This document shows, piece by piece, positions 1-9,851 of a stretch of 64,000 bases of DNA. A model generated the notes under the pieces. The model saw nothing but the letters and a program-made list of their open reading frames with translations. It was not told where the DNA came from and made no database searches. This stretch comes from Cepaea nemoralis (lineage: Eukaryota > Mollusca > Gastropoda > Stylommatophora > Helicidae): assembly GCA_014155875.1 (NCBI GenBank), contig JACEFZ010004085.1, positions 150,001 to 214,000 of the forward strand. Direction: 5' to 3'. The position numbers were made by a program, and so were the translations under genes. How positions within the stretch are numbered: position 1 is the stretch's first letter; every line of letters begins with the position of its first letter.

Positions 1-241
1 AGGCTGAATTCGTTCAATGTATACCACCAGTTTCTTCCTGTAGCTTTGTTCACCTTCCATGTCTGTTGCCCCTTGTAGTGTCTACGGATAACGGTTACTT
101 CATCATCCGTCCTGATGGGCATGCTTCTGGCACTGTATTGCTATCTCAACTCTTTTGAGAGGGGTAAACTCACGATTTTTTTTCTAATGTGAGAGGGGGA
201 ATTGAAATGCCTTGATCCTGAAACGGCCTTGTTAACTTCAT
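1..241 (-). pseudogene. RPL26: RPL26 (uL24) processed pseudogene, 5' half
   Basis: Read on the minus strand from an ATG at 239-241, this matches the N-terminal half of cytosolic large-subunit ribosomal protein L26 (uL24). Recognisable blocks are [29 protein letters not shown] and HYKGQQ, then [12 protein letters not shown] in a shifted frame. Three kinds of damage are visible: an early frame change next to the ATG with a small in-frame gap where the family has SKNRKR-like residues, an in-frame TAG at 141-143 after KELR, and a frameshift near 35-45. No intron interrupts about 70 codons, which suggests a retrocopy of a spliced mRNA. The rest lies beyond the left edge of the window. The live gene would make a ribosomal protein near the polypeptide exit tunnel; this copy cannot. 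Confidence 0.88.
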
Positions 242-789
242 TCAGCTTCGAATGCGGTCCCCCACAGTTGTGGACAAGAAAGATTATCATTTTCCTGCCA
301 GTCCTTGTTGGTTGCTCTGGCCGTGGTAGTGAGTTCAACCTAACGTTACCTTTGGCCGACCGGTCATAGGAAAACACCTCGATGACTGCTAAGACAGCTT
401 CTCCAAGGAAGCTACCATAGCATGTGTCACGTGTATGCAGGAAGACACCTAAACGGGTTCAAGTCACTAATTACCGGCCCAGCAACTACACTCGCTTACC
501 TGGATTGACCCATTTTCTCCACGGAGTCGAAACTTAAATAAGGGCTACTTACCAAGTGGCTCAGAAGTGTCTCAAGCAGTGTGCGTGTTTGTTTGTTTGT
601 TTGTTTGTTTATTTGTTTGTGTCTGAGTTGGGTAGTTTTCGCGTTTAAATGATTTAGGCTGGGGAAATGGTGAGAAGGTAGGGGTAGCTATATATTCTTT
701 CTTAGGGGTTAGTGAAAGCAGTTTCACAATTGCACGACATACCTGATCGAGGGTGGGAAATCAGCTGCAAGTGACCCCAATATCGTTCT
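242..789. other. Spacer with a GTTT microsatellite and a tRNA-like relic
   Basis: No coding signal. A (GTTT)n run lies at about 587-621. Around 705-770 there is a diverged copy of a short sequence that recurs at 5450-5578, where it ends in a B-box-like GGGTTCGAAATCAGC; this looks like a decayed tRNA-derived SINE head. Confidence 0.5.
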
Positions 790-1388
790 CCTTCTTTGAT
801 ATTCTCAACATCTTTCTCTGCTTATGATATTCTCAATATCTTTCTCTATGTATGCTATTCTCAACATTCTTCTATGTCCGTGATATTCTCAACATTCTTC
901 TCTGTGTATGCTATTCTCAACATTCTTCTATGTCCGTGATATTCTCAACATTCTTCTATGTCCGTGATATTCTCAATATTCTTCTATGTCCGTGATAATC
1001 TCAACATTCTTCTATGTCCGTGATATTCTCAATATTCTTCTATGTCCGTGATATTCTCAACATTCTTCTATGTCCGTGATATTCTCAATATTCTTCTATG
1101 TCCGTGATATTCTCAACATTCTTCTATGTCCGTGATATTCTCAATATTCTTCTATGTCCGTGATATTCTCAACATTCTTCTATGTCCGTGATATTCTCAA
1201 CATTCTTCTATGTCCGTGATATTCTCAACATTCTTCTATGTCCGTGATATTCTCAATATTCTTCTATGTCCGTGATATTCTCAACATTCTTCTATGTCCG
1301 TGGTATTCTCTACATTCTTCTATGTCCGTGGTATTCTCAACATTCTTCTATGTCCGTGATATTCTCAACATTCTTCTCTGTATATGAT
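790..1388. repeat. 28-bp minisatellite, about 21 copies
   Basis: Tandem unit of 28 bp containing ATTCTCAACATT and CTATGTCCGTG. The first three or four units are diverged and the rest nearly identical. Between about 960 and 1200 units carrying AACATT and AATATT alternate, giving a 56-bp dimer period. The small open frames here are repeat translations, not genes. Confidence 0.95.
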
Positions 1389-1487
1389 ACAGCCAAAAAA
1401 TGCTGGGAGTTGGACTGCTACGCCCGTAAAGGATATGCAACTAATTTTTTATTTTTTTTATTTTACTTTTAGAGGACTGTGACATAT

Positions 1488-1745
1488 TTTTTGTTTGGTA
1501 TTTTGTTCGCATATCCTTTACAGGACATCGCTGCCAACATCAGCATCTTTCAGCTGATTGTTGAATTCTTGGCAAGATTACGCTCAGTAGTTTGCTATTG
1601 CTTTCTTAGCAACAGGCTCACATACTCCGTAAGTTACTGACGCGGAGACAACCACTACCAATTCTCTCGCACGTCATGTTACTCACGAGAGTATACGGGA
1701 TTACGGAGAAAGTCGTGTAACCCCTAGGCCAGGGAGACCGGCGTT
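1488..1745 (-). mobile_element. SINE-A, near full length, with TSD
   Basis: tRNA-derived SINE in minus orientation. Its sense strand starts with a tRNA-like head carrying an A-box-like TGGCC segment, continues through AATGGCAAACTACTGA-like sequence and ends in GTCCTGTAAAGGATATGC plus an A-rich tail (T-rich here at 1488-1508). A 9-bp duplication TGTGACATA flanks it at 1479-1487 and 1746-1754. A fragment of another copy's 3' end lies just upstream at 1395-1445 in plus orientation. Family names SINE-A, -B, -C and E are mine. Confidence 0.8.
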
Positions 1746-1824
1746 TGTGACATACTAGGCAGTTTTAACGTTCAGTAGTTTGCCATTTCTTTCCGAATGA
1801 TGGGCGTCTTATATCACGAAAATC

Positions 1825-1963
1825 CCGGGAAGGTTAACCCGGTCAACAAATGCCCGCAGAAGTCGGATGTGTTGGCCTAACGGCGCAAGAACGCAGCTCT
1901 GCTGTAAACAGGCACAACGCAATCACAGTCCGGAAAAAAACTCCGGATGAACGAAGAAGAAGA
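1825..1963 (+). mobile_element. SINE-C, 139 bp, with 14-bp TSD
   Basis: Compact element starting CCGGGAAGGTTAACCCGG, ending in CTCCGGATGAACG and a GAA-repeat tail. It is bounded by an exact 14-bp duplication ATATCACGAAAATC at 1811-1824 and 1964-1977. A second copy is at 4574-4706. I see no coding capacity and do not recognise the family. It could be a SINE or the 3' end of a LINE. Confidence 0.75.
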
Positions 1964-2114
1964 ATATCACGAAAATCATACACAAAGTACTTCCAAACTG
2001 CTGGCAGCTAATTCCGAACCCTCGACTCGGTATGTGGCTGGGCAATTGTGAAAAGCGTTCGCCGCCCCTAACACGTAGCGCCGGCCAGTCATACAAATAA
2101 AATTGCCAGGAGGT

Positions 2115-2605
2115 AAGTAAGGCCGAATAGATAATAGCGCTAGATCTTAAGCATCCGGTGCGCTGATGGTGATGTAGGGGGTTCAACCCTTACACCGGTC
2201 AGTTGGACTGAAATGTTGACTTCTTGCACTTGAAAATTACAAGTACCTCCCTGGCGTAGGTGTTAAGGATGTTCGTAATCCCGTATACTCTCGTACGAAA
2301 CACAGCTGCGCGAGTTTCGGCAGGGGATCGCGTCGCGTTGGTTACTTACGGGGGTATGAGAGCCGGTCGTTCAGAAAGCAATGGCAAACTACTGAACGTA
2401 AAACTTACCAAGACATCAACAGAAGCTGAAAAATGCTGGTGTTGACTGCAATGTCCTGTACAGGATAAGCGAAAAGAAACAAAAAAATCGAAGGATTGCC
2501 TGATGGCGAGGGACTCTCGTAACAAGGAAAGCTAATCCACACGCAAAATTCAGTCCAGCATTAATAGAAGTAGTGTGTATGGACAAAGCGAGCGCCAAAA
2601 GAAAA
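2115..2605 (+). mobile_element. SINE-B interrupted by a SINE-A
   Basis: SINE-B (tRNA-derived, about 280 bp) in plus orientation at 2115-2260 and 2485-2605. Recognisable parts are the A-box-like GGCCGAATAGATAA, the segment CACCGGTCAGTTGGACT, and the 3' part with TGATGGCGAGGGAC, AAAATTCAGTCCAGCA and AAAGCGAGCG. A SINE-A in plus orientation (about 2262-2470) sits in the middle. SINE-A is therefore the younger insertion. Confidence 0.75.
2262..2470 (+). mobile_element. SINE-A inserted in SINE-B
   Basis: Contains the family core: GTAATCCCGTATAC, then GGTCGTTCAGAAAGCAATGG, AACTACTGAACGTAAA and TGACTGCAATGTCCTGTA. The 5' tRNA-like end is short. It interrupts SINE-B between ACAAGTACCT and the GATGGCGAGGG segment. 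Confidence 0.75.
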
Positions 2606-3644
2606 TGCGCTGTATTGTGATAGTTTGAGACCCGTTGCCGTATAAGCCAGTTTGGGAACCTGCTCAGTACATACAAGATTTGCCAGGTCGGGAAGCGGCG
2701 AGGGGAGGACCATACCATGTACGGGGATGAGGAGAGGGGGAGTGTAAGTACCTCGGCGGTTAAGTGAAAGATGCAGGAACGGACATGCGATGTTTCTGTA
2801 TTTACTGCAGGCCAGTGAATATTGTTATCGCATTGGGGGGAAACACGAGAGACCGTTTCGCCGCTCTGTCCGGGGGTCAAGGTCGAAGCTATGTCCGCCT
2901 CGCTCTACTTTGCCCCGATGAGGACGACTTATTTGCTGTAGTGACGTCCGCACGGCACAGGGTTATGCTGTATGTTCTTTTCTCTGTTTTCCCCGTCTAT
3001 AACTGTTGTTGTTACGGTTGGAGTGGGGTCACGCAAAGTTTACCGAATTTTTCAAATAGAGGAAACTGCTTGTGAAGGACAAGGAACATGAAGCGGTTTC
3101 TGTTCTACACGCCAAGGTAAGTTAGTAGTGTACTAATAAATGTATTAGTTCCCCGGGTCATAAGTTCAGCGATATGATTTTTGAATATTTTTTTTTAAGT
3201 GCAGTGGAAAATACGCACGCTTTGCAGGTAAATCTTTCTAACCAATCACCGTTGAGCAATGATAAGGAGCAAATAGTTTTAACTCTTAACTAGCTTCCAA
3301 GAGCCGCTGATAACGCAAACTTTGTGCAGGTGGACAAAGAGTTATAAATCAGCAAGAACTCATAAACTTTAAACTATTCGAGAGAGAAAGACGCAAAACA
3401 GAGACATTAAATATAGCCCACACTGGGGGAAGCAGGATGAACGAGGTCTCACTTTAGTTTGCTGCCTTTATTACAAATAGGACATGATAAGGTAGGATAG
3501 GACAGGTGGCGGACTGGCCAGGGCAAATGTGCCAAGTGGGCTCTCTTAAACATTAAGCAGTATGTTTAAAATGTTAATGTCTTTTAAGTAGCTTTATCTC
3601 CTGGTAGCCACTATTTTTAGGATGCAGTCCGCAACTGGGATAGA
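2606..3644. other. Spacer without recognised gene
   Basis: Mixed-composition sequence. The open frame at 2764-3075 has no domain I recognise and no splice or start context. No tandem repeat or transposon was recognised. Confidence 0.35.
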
Positions 3645-3655
3645 ATATGGAACTT

Positions 3656-3892
3656 TTTTTTTTTTGCATATCCTTTACAGGACATCGCTGTCAACATCAG
3701 CATCTTTCAGCTGTATGTTGATTTCTCAGATTACGCTCAGTAGTTTGCCATTGCTTTCTGAGCGGCCGGCTCAGTTATCCCGCAAGTCACCAGCGGGGAT
3801 CGAACTGCTCCCAGCTCTCGCCCCGCTACGAGACTGCGTGATAAACGGGATTACGGAGAAAGTGTTGTAACCCCTCGGCCAGAGAGACCGGC
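3656..3892 (-). mobile_element. SINE-A, full length (237 bp) with 11-bp TSD
   Basis: Best complete SINE-A copy. In sense orientation (minus strand) the head has an A box TGGCCGAGGGGTTAC and a B box AGTTCGATCCCCGC, as in tRNA-Ser/Leu-like promoters, followed by the SINE body and the end GTCCTGTAAAGGATATGC plus poly(A) (T run at 3656-3664). The exact duplication ATATGGAACTT flanks it at 3645-3655 and 3893-3903. RNA polymerase III transcription and LINE-driven retroposition are inferred from these features. Confidence 0.88.
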
Positions 3893-3894
3893 AT

Positions 3895-4066
3895 ATGGAA
3901 CTTAACGATACAATAACAATAGAATATATTATTGCAATAAAGATATCACTTACATTGTAATAAAAATAGAACTGACATTATAATACAAATAAGAACTTAC
4001 ATTACAATAAAAATAGAACATACATTACAATGAAAATAGAACTTACATTACAATAAAAAATATACT
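3895..4066. repeat. AT-rich 23-24 bp tandem repeat
   Basis: About seven diverged units built on CTTACATTACAATAAAAATAG. It begins at the 3' TSD of the SINE-A copy just upstream. Confidence 0.8.
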
Positions 4067-4509
4067 AGAGAAAAAGAGTTGCCAGACGTCCATGTTTTCC
4101 GGGGGCAGTCTGATTGCTGATGACATAATTCACCGTCGTTAAAATTGCTTTCGGGACGCCCGCGTCTCATCTTCTCATCACGTGACCACAAACATATGAC
4201 TGCTTCTTTCCGATGTTTGTAATAAGTTGGCTTTGCGACATAGCTTCCCACAAAATGTCCAGATTGCTAATTTTGGCTGTCCAATTAATGTTCAACATTC
4301 TTCTATAAAATCACGCCTCCAAAGGGAGGCTTCCAGGGAGTTTTTTCATGTGTACTAATTGTCCAGGAGACGCAGCATATGTTAACATTGGTTCTATGTA
4401 ACATACAATAACTCTTTCTAACGTTCAGTAGACTAGGACATGTTGCGAATATCTTGGATATTAGTTATCAGAGAGACAGAGGTTATAATGAAAGTAGAAT
4501 ATTATAGAT

Positions 4510-4745
4510 TATAGCATCTGGACGCTGATGTCGGATTGGGTTCACCTGATGGCGAAGCAGACTGATAATAGGGAAAGCCCACCCGGGAAGGTTAACCCGG
4601 TCAACAAATGCCCGCAGAAGTCGGATGTATAGGCCTAATGGCGCAAATAAACAGGCACAACGCAATTACGTCTGGGGAAAAAACACTCCGGATGAACGCA
4701 GATGAAGGGAAGCTCATCACAAAGCTCAAAGCGAGATATACAGAA
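4510..4745 (+). mobile_element. Diverged SINE-B with nested SINE-C
   Basis: SINE-B fragments lie at about 4510-4573 (CTGATGGCGAAG, AATAGGGAAAGC) and 4707-4735 (GCTCAAAGCGAG). A SINE-C copy occupies 4574-4706 and shares CCCGGGAAGGTTAACCCGG and CTCCGGATGAACG with the copy at 1825-1963. SINE-C is younger than the host SINE-B here. Confidence 0.7.
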
Positions 4746-4887
4746 ATAAAAAAAAAAAAAGTTTGTAGTTTATTTGTAATCATGTTCTATCCTCTTCGCG
4801 TTTCGTATCCTTACAGCAGTGTTGATTTAACGTTAGAACTAAATACGTAAGTTTTATAGGAGAGCTTGGCATATGATATCACAACCT

Positions 4888-5420
4888 AAAGTCTGAGAAT
4901 GGAGGTGAAGGCGGTTACTGCGGCTTTCCGCTGGTTGGAGAACAAACTGCATACCGCATGTTGTGACTTTAACTGATTCACAAAGCATGCTGATAAAGGT
5001 ATAAACTGGCATGATTCGCGCAGAATGGCATGTATCTATTCAGAAATAGTAGATTGTGAGCATTTGCTGGATCTCTTCTCCAGGACACACTGGTGTGGTT
5101 GGAAATGAACAGGCAGATTGGCTGGTGCCGCATCATTACAGGGTGATTTGGTGGCGGATGTGGTGAAGGCCTCTGGGAGTGTGTGAACAATGCAGAAGAA
5201 CAGACAGACTATCATGGTCTAGAGAGAATGCAGCCGCAAAGGGGTGGTCAGAAGGATCTGGTCGCTTAAAGTTCGTCACTCAGAGGTAATGCGAGACGGA
5301 CATGTAATCAGATTGCAACGAGGACCAGTAGTACTGGAACTCTTCGCTGGCTATTGAAGATGAGCACGCTTATGAGAATGCTCCATAGTGCAATGATGTC
5401 GTTTCTTGACTCAAGTTGTG
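4888..5420 (+). pseudogene. RNase H domain relic of an I-type LINE
   Basis: Broken plus-strand frames match the RNase H and C-terminal part of a non-LTR element. Recognisable pieces are EVKAVTAAFRWLE (second catalytic acid region), a DSQSML-like stretch, SPGHTGVVGNEQADWLAG (shifted frame, His/Asp motif) and a tail with LRWLLKMSTLMRM. Stops and frameshifts occur throughout. It is related to the better-preserved copy at 36970-38358. Old, non-functional fragment. Confidence 0.72.
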
Positions 5421-6394
5421 TGCAAAGTTAAATTTGTATAGCATGTGTCGTCGTCTAGGAGTCAGGGGATTAGTGACAGCAGTTTATGTCGTCGTCTAGG
5501 AGTTAGGGGATAGTGACACAGCAGTTTCATAATTTCTTGTCATACAGAGTCAGGGTTCGAAATCAGCTTTGGCGCTGTTAAAGTAGATTGCTTTGCGTTG
5601 ATTTGATGCTATGAGGCATCCACATTTCAGAAATCATTAGCAAACTTCCGTGTTTCGCTTTCATCTGGCATCCGATCTCGTCACCCAAGATATCATGAGA
5701 TCGAATGATCTTAACAATAATAATGGCTCCTGTAACAATTCCTAGTCCTATGCTGGGATTCCAACCAGATCCCCAGTGAATCTGAAGTGGACACCGTAAC
5801 TTCCCCGCCACGAGGCTACTTATAGACATGAACACTTGTCCGAAATGGGGCTGAGTGGCCTTGAGGTATGGTGTCCGCCTCAAGTGCTGGAGGTCCCGGG
5901 TTCAAGCCCCGGTGAGGACGGAATTTTTTCACGTGGTCGTCTAGTAATAAAATTTTATATAATAAAAATAAAAACAGTTTCCCTGGTATCTGGGTAGTGA
6001 GATCGGACGCCCGTATGTATTGTTACGCACGTAAAAAAAAATCCCTTGACAGTTAGAAATCGAAAAAGAGTAGCCTAAGGGCGCTTCCCGGGCAAAATTT
6101 CGAGTTAAAAATCTACTCAAGTATTTCAGGATCCTCGCCGGTGCCACGGAGTTCGTGCACTGAGTTGAGATTCTCCAGACTGAGGCTTGAGTTAGGAGTA
6201 GAACGGAGCACTTATGGGTAACACCCGTATGCCGTGATGTTGATCTGTTGACTAAAACTAACTTAAACTTGTCTGAGTCAGTGTCAATATAAATGTATTG
6301 CGTGAGTCACCGAAGTGACGTCACGTGTGTCTGTGTCATTATTTACACGAATGTTCTGTTTGATTGTCTTGCGTTAACATATTTACGCTCATAA
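5421..6394. other. Spacer with tRNA-like sequences
   Basis: Between two LINE relics. Contains a duplicated segment GTCGTCGTCTAGGAGT near 5449 and 5487, a B-box-like GGGTTCGAAATCAGC at about 5550, and the tRNA-like sequence annotated at 5848-5922. No coding signal. Confidence 0.45.
5848..5922 (+). repeat. tRNA-like sequence (SINE head)
   Basis: Has an A-box-like GAGTGGCCTTGAGGTATGG, a strong B box GGGTTCAAGCCCC in a T-arm-like CCCGG stem, and a downstream T6 run. It shares GTATGGTGTCCGCCTC and GTGCTGGAGGTCCCGGG with 46068-46120 on the minus strand, so it is a dispersed tRNA-derived repeat. A clean acceptor stem and CCA-ready end are not evident, so I do not call a functional tRNA gene. Confidence 0.6.
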
Positions 6395-6620
6395 TTCTGT
6401 GCCACGCCGATAAGCTTGAGCGGTCATGTTTCGCCATCTCACGAGATCACCAAAGTCGTGGATCAGCTCCGTGTTCATTTCTCGATTTTTGCCACGTAGA
6501 CAAGCCTTTTACATATTTACATATCTCTGCCTTCCCCTAGTTCTTTTCCCCTAAATCTTGCCAGTTGTCACCAAGTTCATCAGTTTATTTCTTTTCATAA
6601 TAATGTTTACATATCTGTGA
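6395..6620 (-). pseudogene. RTE-type LINE 3' end relic
   Basis: Minus-strand frames give MNTELIHDFGDLVRWRNMT followed by an AQAYRRGT-like end, matching the C-terminus of the RTE element at 53786-56513 (PELIHDSGDRVKWRIMTAHAFRHGT). Only the 3' end is present and it is frameshifted. Confidence 0.72.
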
Positions 6621-6730
6621 GCCATTATCCATAACTGATGAAATTGCTTAGGAAACGTGGCCTCTGCGTCCGATTCAAGCATTTAAACAAAAAATTGCTC
6701 CTTTTACTTTACAGAGCGTTGAAATAATAA

Positions 6731-6734
6731 TCAC

Positions 6735-6789
<55 letters not shown>

Positions 6790-7110
6790 GTCATCATCAT
6801 CATCATCCACTTCTGCCGTCAAGCGTCGTGGGGAGGAATAATTTGGGCTCCAGCGCCCGGTGAGCGGCACTGGATAGTGTCATTCCGTGTGACTGTACAT
6901 TGTCTTTGATGTCGTCAATCCATTTTCTTCTTGGAGCCCCTCTTGGCCTCGTCGCAGATGATCTTTGATGTAAGGCCAGTGATGGTAGTTGTTGGTGTTG
7001 CATTCTATCGACATGGCCAAAGCACTTGATTTTCTGTCTTTCAATAAATGTGGCACAAGGTGTTGATCCCACAGTCGGTCTGATAACAGCATTTCTTACT
7101 CGGTTGAAAA
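6731..7110 (-). pseudogene. LINE 3' end with (ATG)n tail
   Basis: Minus-strand pieces include IKCFGHVDRMQHQQLPSLAL (with frameshifts) and RPRGAPRRKWIDDIKDNVQS, a typical LINE reverse-transcriptase C-terminal tail. After the stop at 6803 the plus-strand (ATC)n run at 6731-6808 is the element's own 3' microsatellite tail. This is not a host gene. Confidence 0.75.
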
Positions 7111-7139
7111 AGCCCCAATACTATTTATTGGGTTATTTT

Positions 7140-7402
7140 ACTTTCAGTAGCTTGCCATTACTGATCTGTGACGAAGAGTTTACAGATGCAATTCGCAATC
7201 CCACATACCGCGTTCGAAACGCAGCTGTGGGCGATTTGGCAGCAGACCACCTTGTGTTGGCTTTTATACAATAGTATAAGTGCCGGTCGTTCAGAAATCA
7301 ATGGCAAACTGTTAAACGCAAACTTGCCAAGAAATCACAAACAGCGGACAACAAAATATGCTCGGGTTGATTGCGACGTCCTGCATGGGATATGCAACTA
7401 AG
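7140..7402 (+). mobile_element. SINE-A with short inverted fragment at its 5' side
   Basis: Plus-strand SINE-A from about 7166 (GCAATCCCACATACCGCGTTC) to GGATATGCAACTAA at 7402. At 7143-7165 a minus-orientation fragment (TTCAGTAGCTTGCCATTAC) abuts it. Confidence 0.7.
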
Positions 7403-7429
7403 TTTGTCAGTATGAGGTCAACATGGCTC

Positions 7430-7610
7430 TTAAATTTCCCATGCGCTGATGGCGGGGTATCGGGTTCACTCCCTACACCGGTCAGTTGGACTTCAACAGC
7501 AAACTACTGAACGTAGAATTGCTTACTAAATCAACCTGGGGTTGGTGGCAATGTAAAGCTATAGACAGAACATTTGTAGTTTGCCATTGCGTTCTGAATG
7601 AGAGATCAAC
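7430..7610 (+). mobile_element. Chimeric SINE: SINE-B head, SINE-A tail
   Basis: A SINE-B-type segment (GCGCTGATGGCGGGG, CTACACCGGTCAGTTGGACTT) runs directly into SINE-A body (AACAGCAAACTACTGAACG) and its 3' part. Two more copies with the same order occur at 29940-30115 and 48440-48547. A minus-orientation SINE-A fragment follows at about 7575-7605. Confidence 0.6.
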
Positions 7611-7649
7611 GTGTAAGTCCAGCTGTCCAGTTGCATTTGAATTCGTCCA

Positions 7650-8103
7650 GTTTCTCTCTGTCTGTCTCTGTATCTGTCGCTCTCTCTCTCTCTATCTCTC
7701 TCTCACACTCTCTCTTTGTCTTTCTAGCTCTCTGTTTGTATGTCTGTATCCCTATGTGTCTTTTCGTCTCTCTGGATCTCTCTGCCTGTTTGTCTCTCTG
7801 TCTCACCCTCTCTCTAACTCTCTGTCTGTATGTATGTCTCTATGTGTCTGTCTCTCTGTCTCTCTTATCTTTATGTCTCTATGTGTCTGTCTCTCTCTCT
7901 CTCTCTTATCTTTATGTATGTATGTGTTTGTCCCTCTCGATCTCTGTTTGTATGTATGTCCCTGTATGTCTCTCTCTGTCTCTCTCTTTCCCTATCTCTC
8001 TGTCTTTATGTCTGTCTGTCTGTCCCTGTGTATCTTTCTGTCGGTCGGTCGGTCGGTCGGTCGGTCGGTCTGGTCGGTCTGTCTGTCTGTCTTTCTGTCT
8101 GTC
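7650..8103. repeat. TCTC/TCTG low-complexity tract ending in (GGTC)n
   Basis: CT-rich sequence made of TCTC, TCTG and TATG words, ending in a (GTCG) and (GTCT) run at 8040-8103. The long Ser/Leu/Cys/Val-rich open frames in all frames here are translations of the repeat. Confidence 0.9.
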
Positions 8104-8284
8104 ATGACTTTTATTCCGTCCTCCCATCTGTCCGCATGCCCGTTTGCCGCCTGCCTGTTTCCCCGTCCCCTCTGTCTATCTATATGTCTGCACTGCGGGC
8201 ACTAGTGAAGTTGACAGGTAACTGCGCTGTTAATATCATGCACACGTTCGGACGCCGAATGGACGCCTGGGCCCGTCGCTAGCC

Positions 8285-8500
8285 AAAGTGAGAGAAAGAA
8301 TGGCCACCTATTACTCCTTGCTCTCAGGCCTAAACAGTGGGACAGCGCGACCACCCCACAGTCTCATAACAAGAAACTGCTTTATGACAAATAGCTATTT
8401 ATCATTCCTCAGACATGGTTCTGTATGCGCACTCACAAACCTGCCCTCATGTACCTGCCACATGCAATATCTCCTCACTAATCATGCGCCCTCTTCAAAT
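8285..8500 (+). repeat. Element E fragment and spacer
   Basis: 8300-8345 (GGCCACCTATTACTCC, CAGGCCTAAACAGTG) resembles sequences at 35950-36030 and 58310-58365/58683-58745, suggesting a dispersed repeat with consensus near CATGCACTCAGGCCTAAA. The remainder is unassigned. Confidence 0.4.
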
Positions 8501-8830
8501 CCAGGTCGGGCCATCCCCGCACCGGGACACCAGCAGAAAGCGAGAGCACCGCGACAGGCGGGCCCTGCTGCTGCCGCGCGATTAGACCAGCCGTGCGCCG
8601 GACGAGGCAGAGGTCCCGTGGGGGGAAGGGCTAAAAAACAAGGGATAGATTTTTGCGGCCCTGCGTGCGGTGGTCCAGCTTGTTGTAGTGTTGTATCAGG
8701 CCGAGCGGGAGCATGGCTTGTTGCAGACGTGTGGATAGAGAGAACGGGCCGGTACAGTGTGCGTTCGCTTGTTGTGTTGTTTGAAATACTTTTTCCGTGC
8801 ATGTAGGAGGACGCCCGAAGCCTTGGATTA
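8500..8830. promoter_or_regulatory. CpG-rich patch, possible promoter or first exon
   Basis: This segment is clearly richer in G+C and CpG than its AT-rich neighbours (for example GCACCGCGACAGGCGGGCC and GCCGTGCGCCGGACGAGGC). It could be a promoter-associated CpG cluster or a GC-rich first exon, but no start, splice site or protein domain settles this. The overlapping open frames on both strands have no recognised domain. It may equally be an unrecognised repeat. Confidence 0.3.
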
Positions 8831-8837
8831 GGATACC

Positions 8838-9230
8838 ACAAATGTAAGATACACATTTATGGAATTATTGTGCTTTCTAGTAGTCACTTTTAATTATAAT
8901 TATGACATTTCAGTGTTATTAAATACGAGGCATTACAAAATGAGTAAAAGTATTTTGTGTTTGTATAATTTTATTAATTGTAAGTTTAATCATGTTAAGC
9001 TTGCACCAAATGATATATAAACCTACCTTCTAAGATTCACATTTGTAGAAATAATGTGCTTTTATTGGTTACTTTTAATTGGACAAATTTATAATAATGA
9101 TGGTTCCTATTTTTTATATATATACGAGGCTTTCAAAAAGAGAATTATTATTTTCAAGTTGTATAGTTTTGTTAAATTGTAAACTTAATAATGTTTAGTT
9201 CTAGCACCCATTTTATATGTAAACTTACCC
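8838..9230. repeat. Diverged tandem duplication, about 190 bp unit
   Basis: 8838-9028 and 9036-9230 align loosely in order: ACACATTTATGG with TCACATTTGTAG, TATTGTGCTTT with TAATGTGCTTT, ATACGAGGC in both, TTGTAAGTTTAAT with TTGTAAACTTAAT, then AAACCTACC with AAACTTACC. Probably an old segmental duplication; no coding signal. Confidence 0.7.
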
Positions 9231-9851
9231 TATTTACGCAGTTACTCAATAAGATAGATTTCTCACATCAGTTACAAGACAGCGCCATGAATGAAACTGA
9301 ATTGTGGGATTCGTTGGGGCTGATTTGTGTGAGAATCGCGTTATCACTTAGGTGTTATCGACACAGTGACGCCTGCGAAAAAGTGAAAGATGGGAAATAC
9401 AGGCACTTTGTACATACCTTTACAACGAACGTAAATCCAGCAAACGGAAATCACAATGAAAATCACTGAAAATAATAACGTAAAAATAAGATAATAATAA
9501 GTAACACGGTGATATAACGAATCGATGAGATCTTGGGCGACAAGATCGGATGCCAGGTCTTTATCAGCAACAACACAAACAGATCTAAAGAGAAACAAAA
9601 TTAGAAATTTTAATTACAAATTAACACGTATACACACACACACACACAGAGTATTGATGTGGAACGTTGTTAGGACATAGCACATTATCCAGTAGGCATA
9701 CTTGTGAAGGAATGCATGTGTAGGCATACGTGAGTACGCATACTTGTGTAGGCATACGTGTGTAGTTAGTACTAGTAGCAGATTAAACGTAAGCATGTTT
9801 ACCTTCAGGTAGAGCAAGGTGTATATATGTAGTATTATATACACTAATTTA
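9231..9851. other. Spacer
   Basis: No recognised gene. A stretch at 9530-9565 (GATCTTGGGCGACAAGATCGGATGCCAG region) recurs inverted at about 5675-5710, so it is a dispersed repeat fragment. A (CA)n run lies at 9634-9649. Confidence 0.4.

Noticed and set aside
5848..5922. Functional tRNA gene
   Set aside because: Good B box and T-arm, but no convincing acceptor stem, and a related copy elsewhere shows it is a dispersed repeat.
8288..8806. 172-codon frame through the CpG-rich patch
   Set aside because: Both strands are open there, and no domain or exon signals were seen; recorded only as a possible promoter or first exon.
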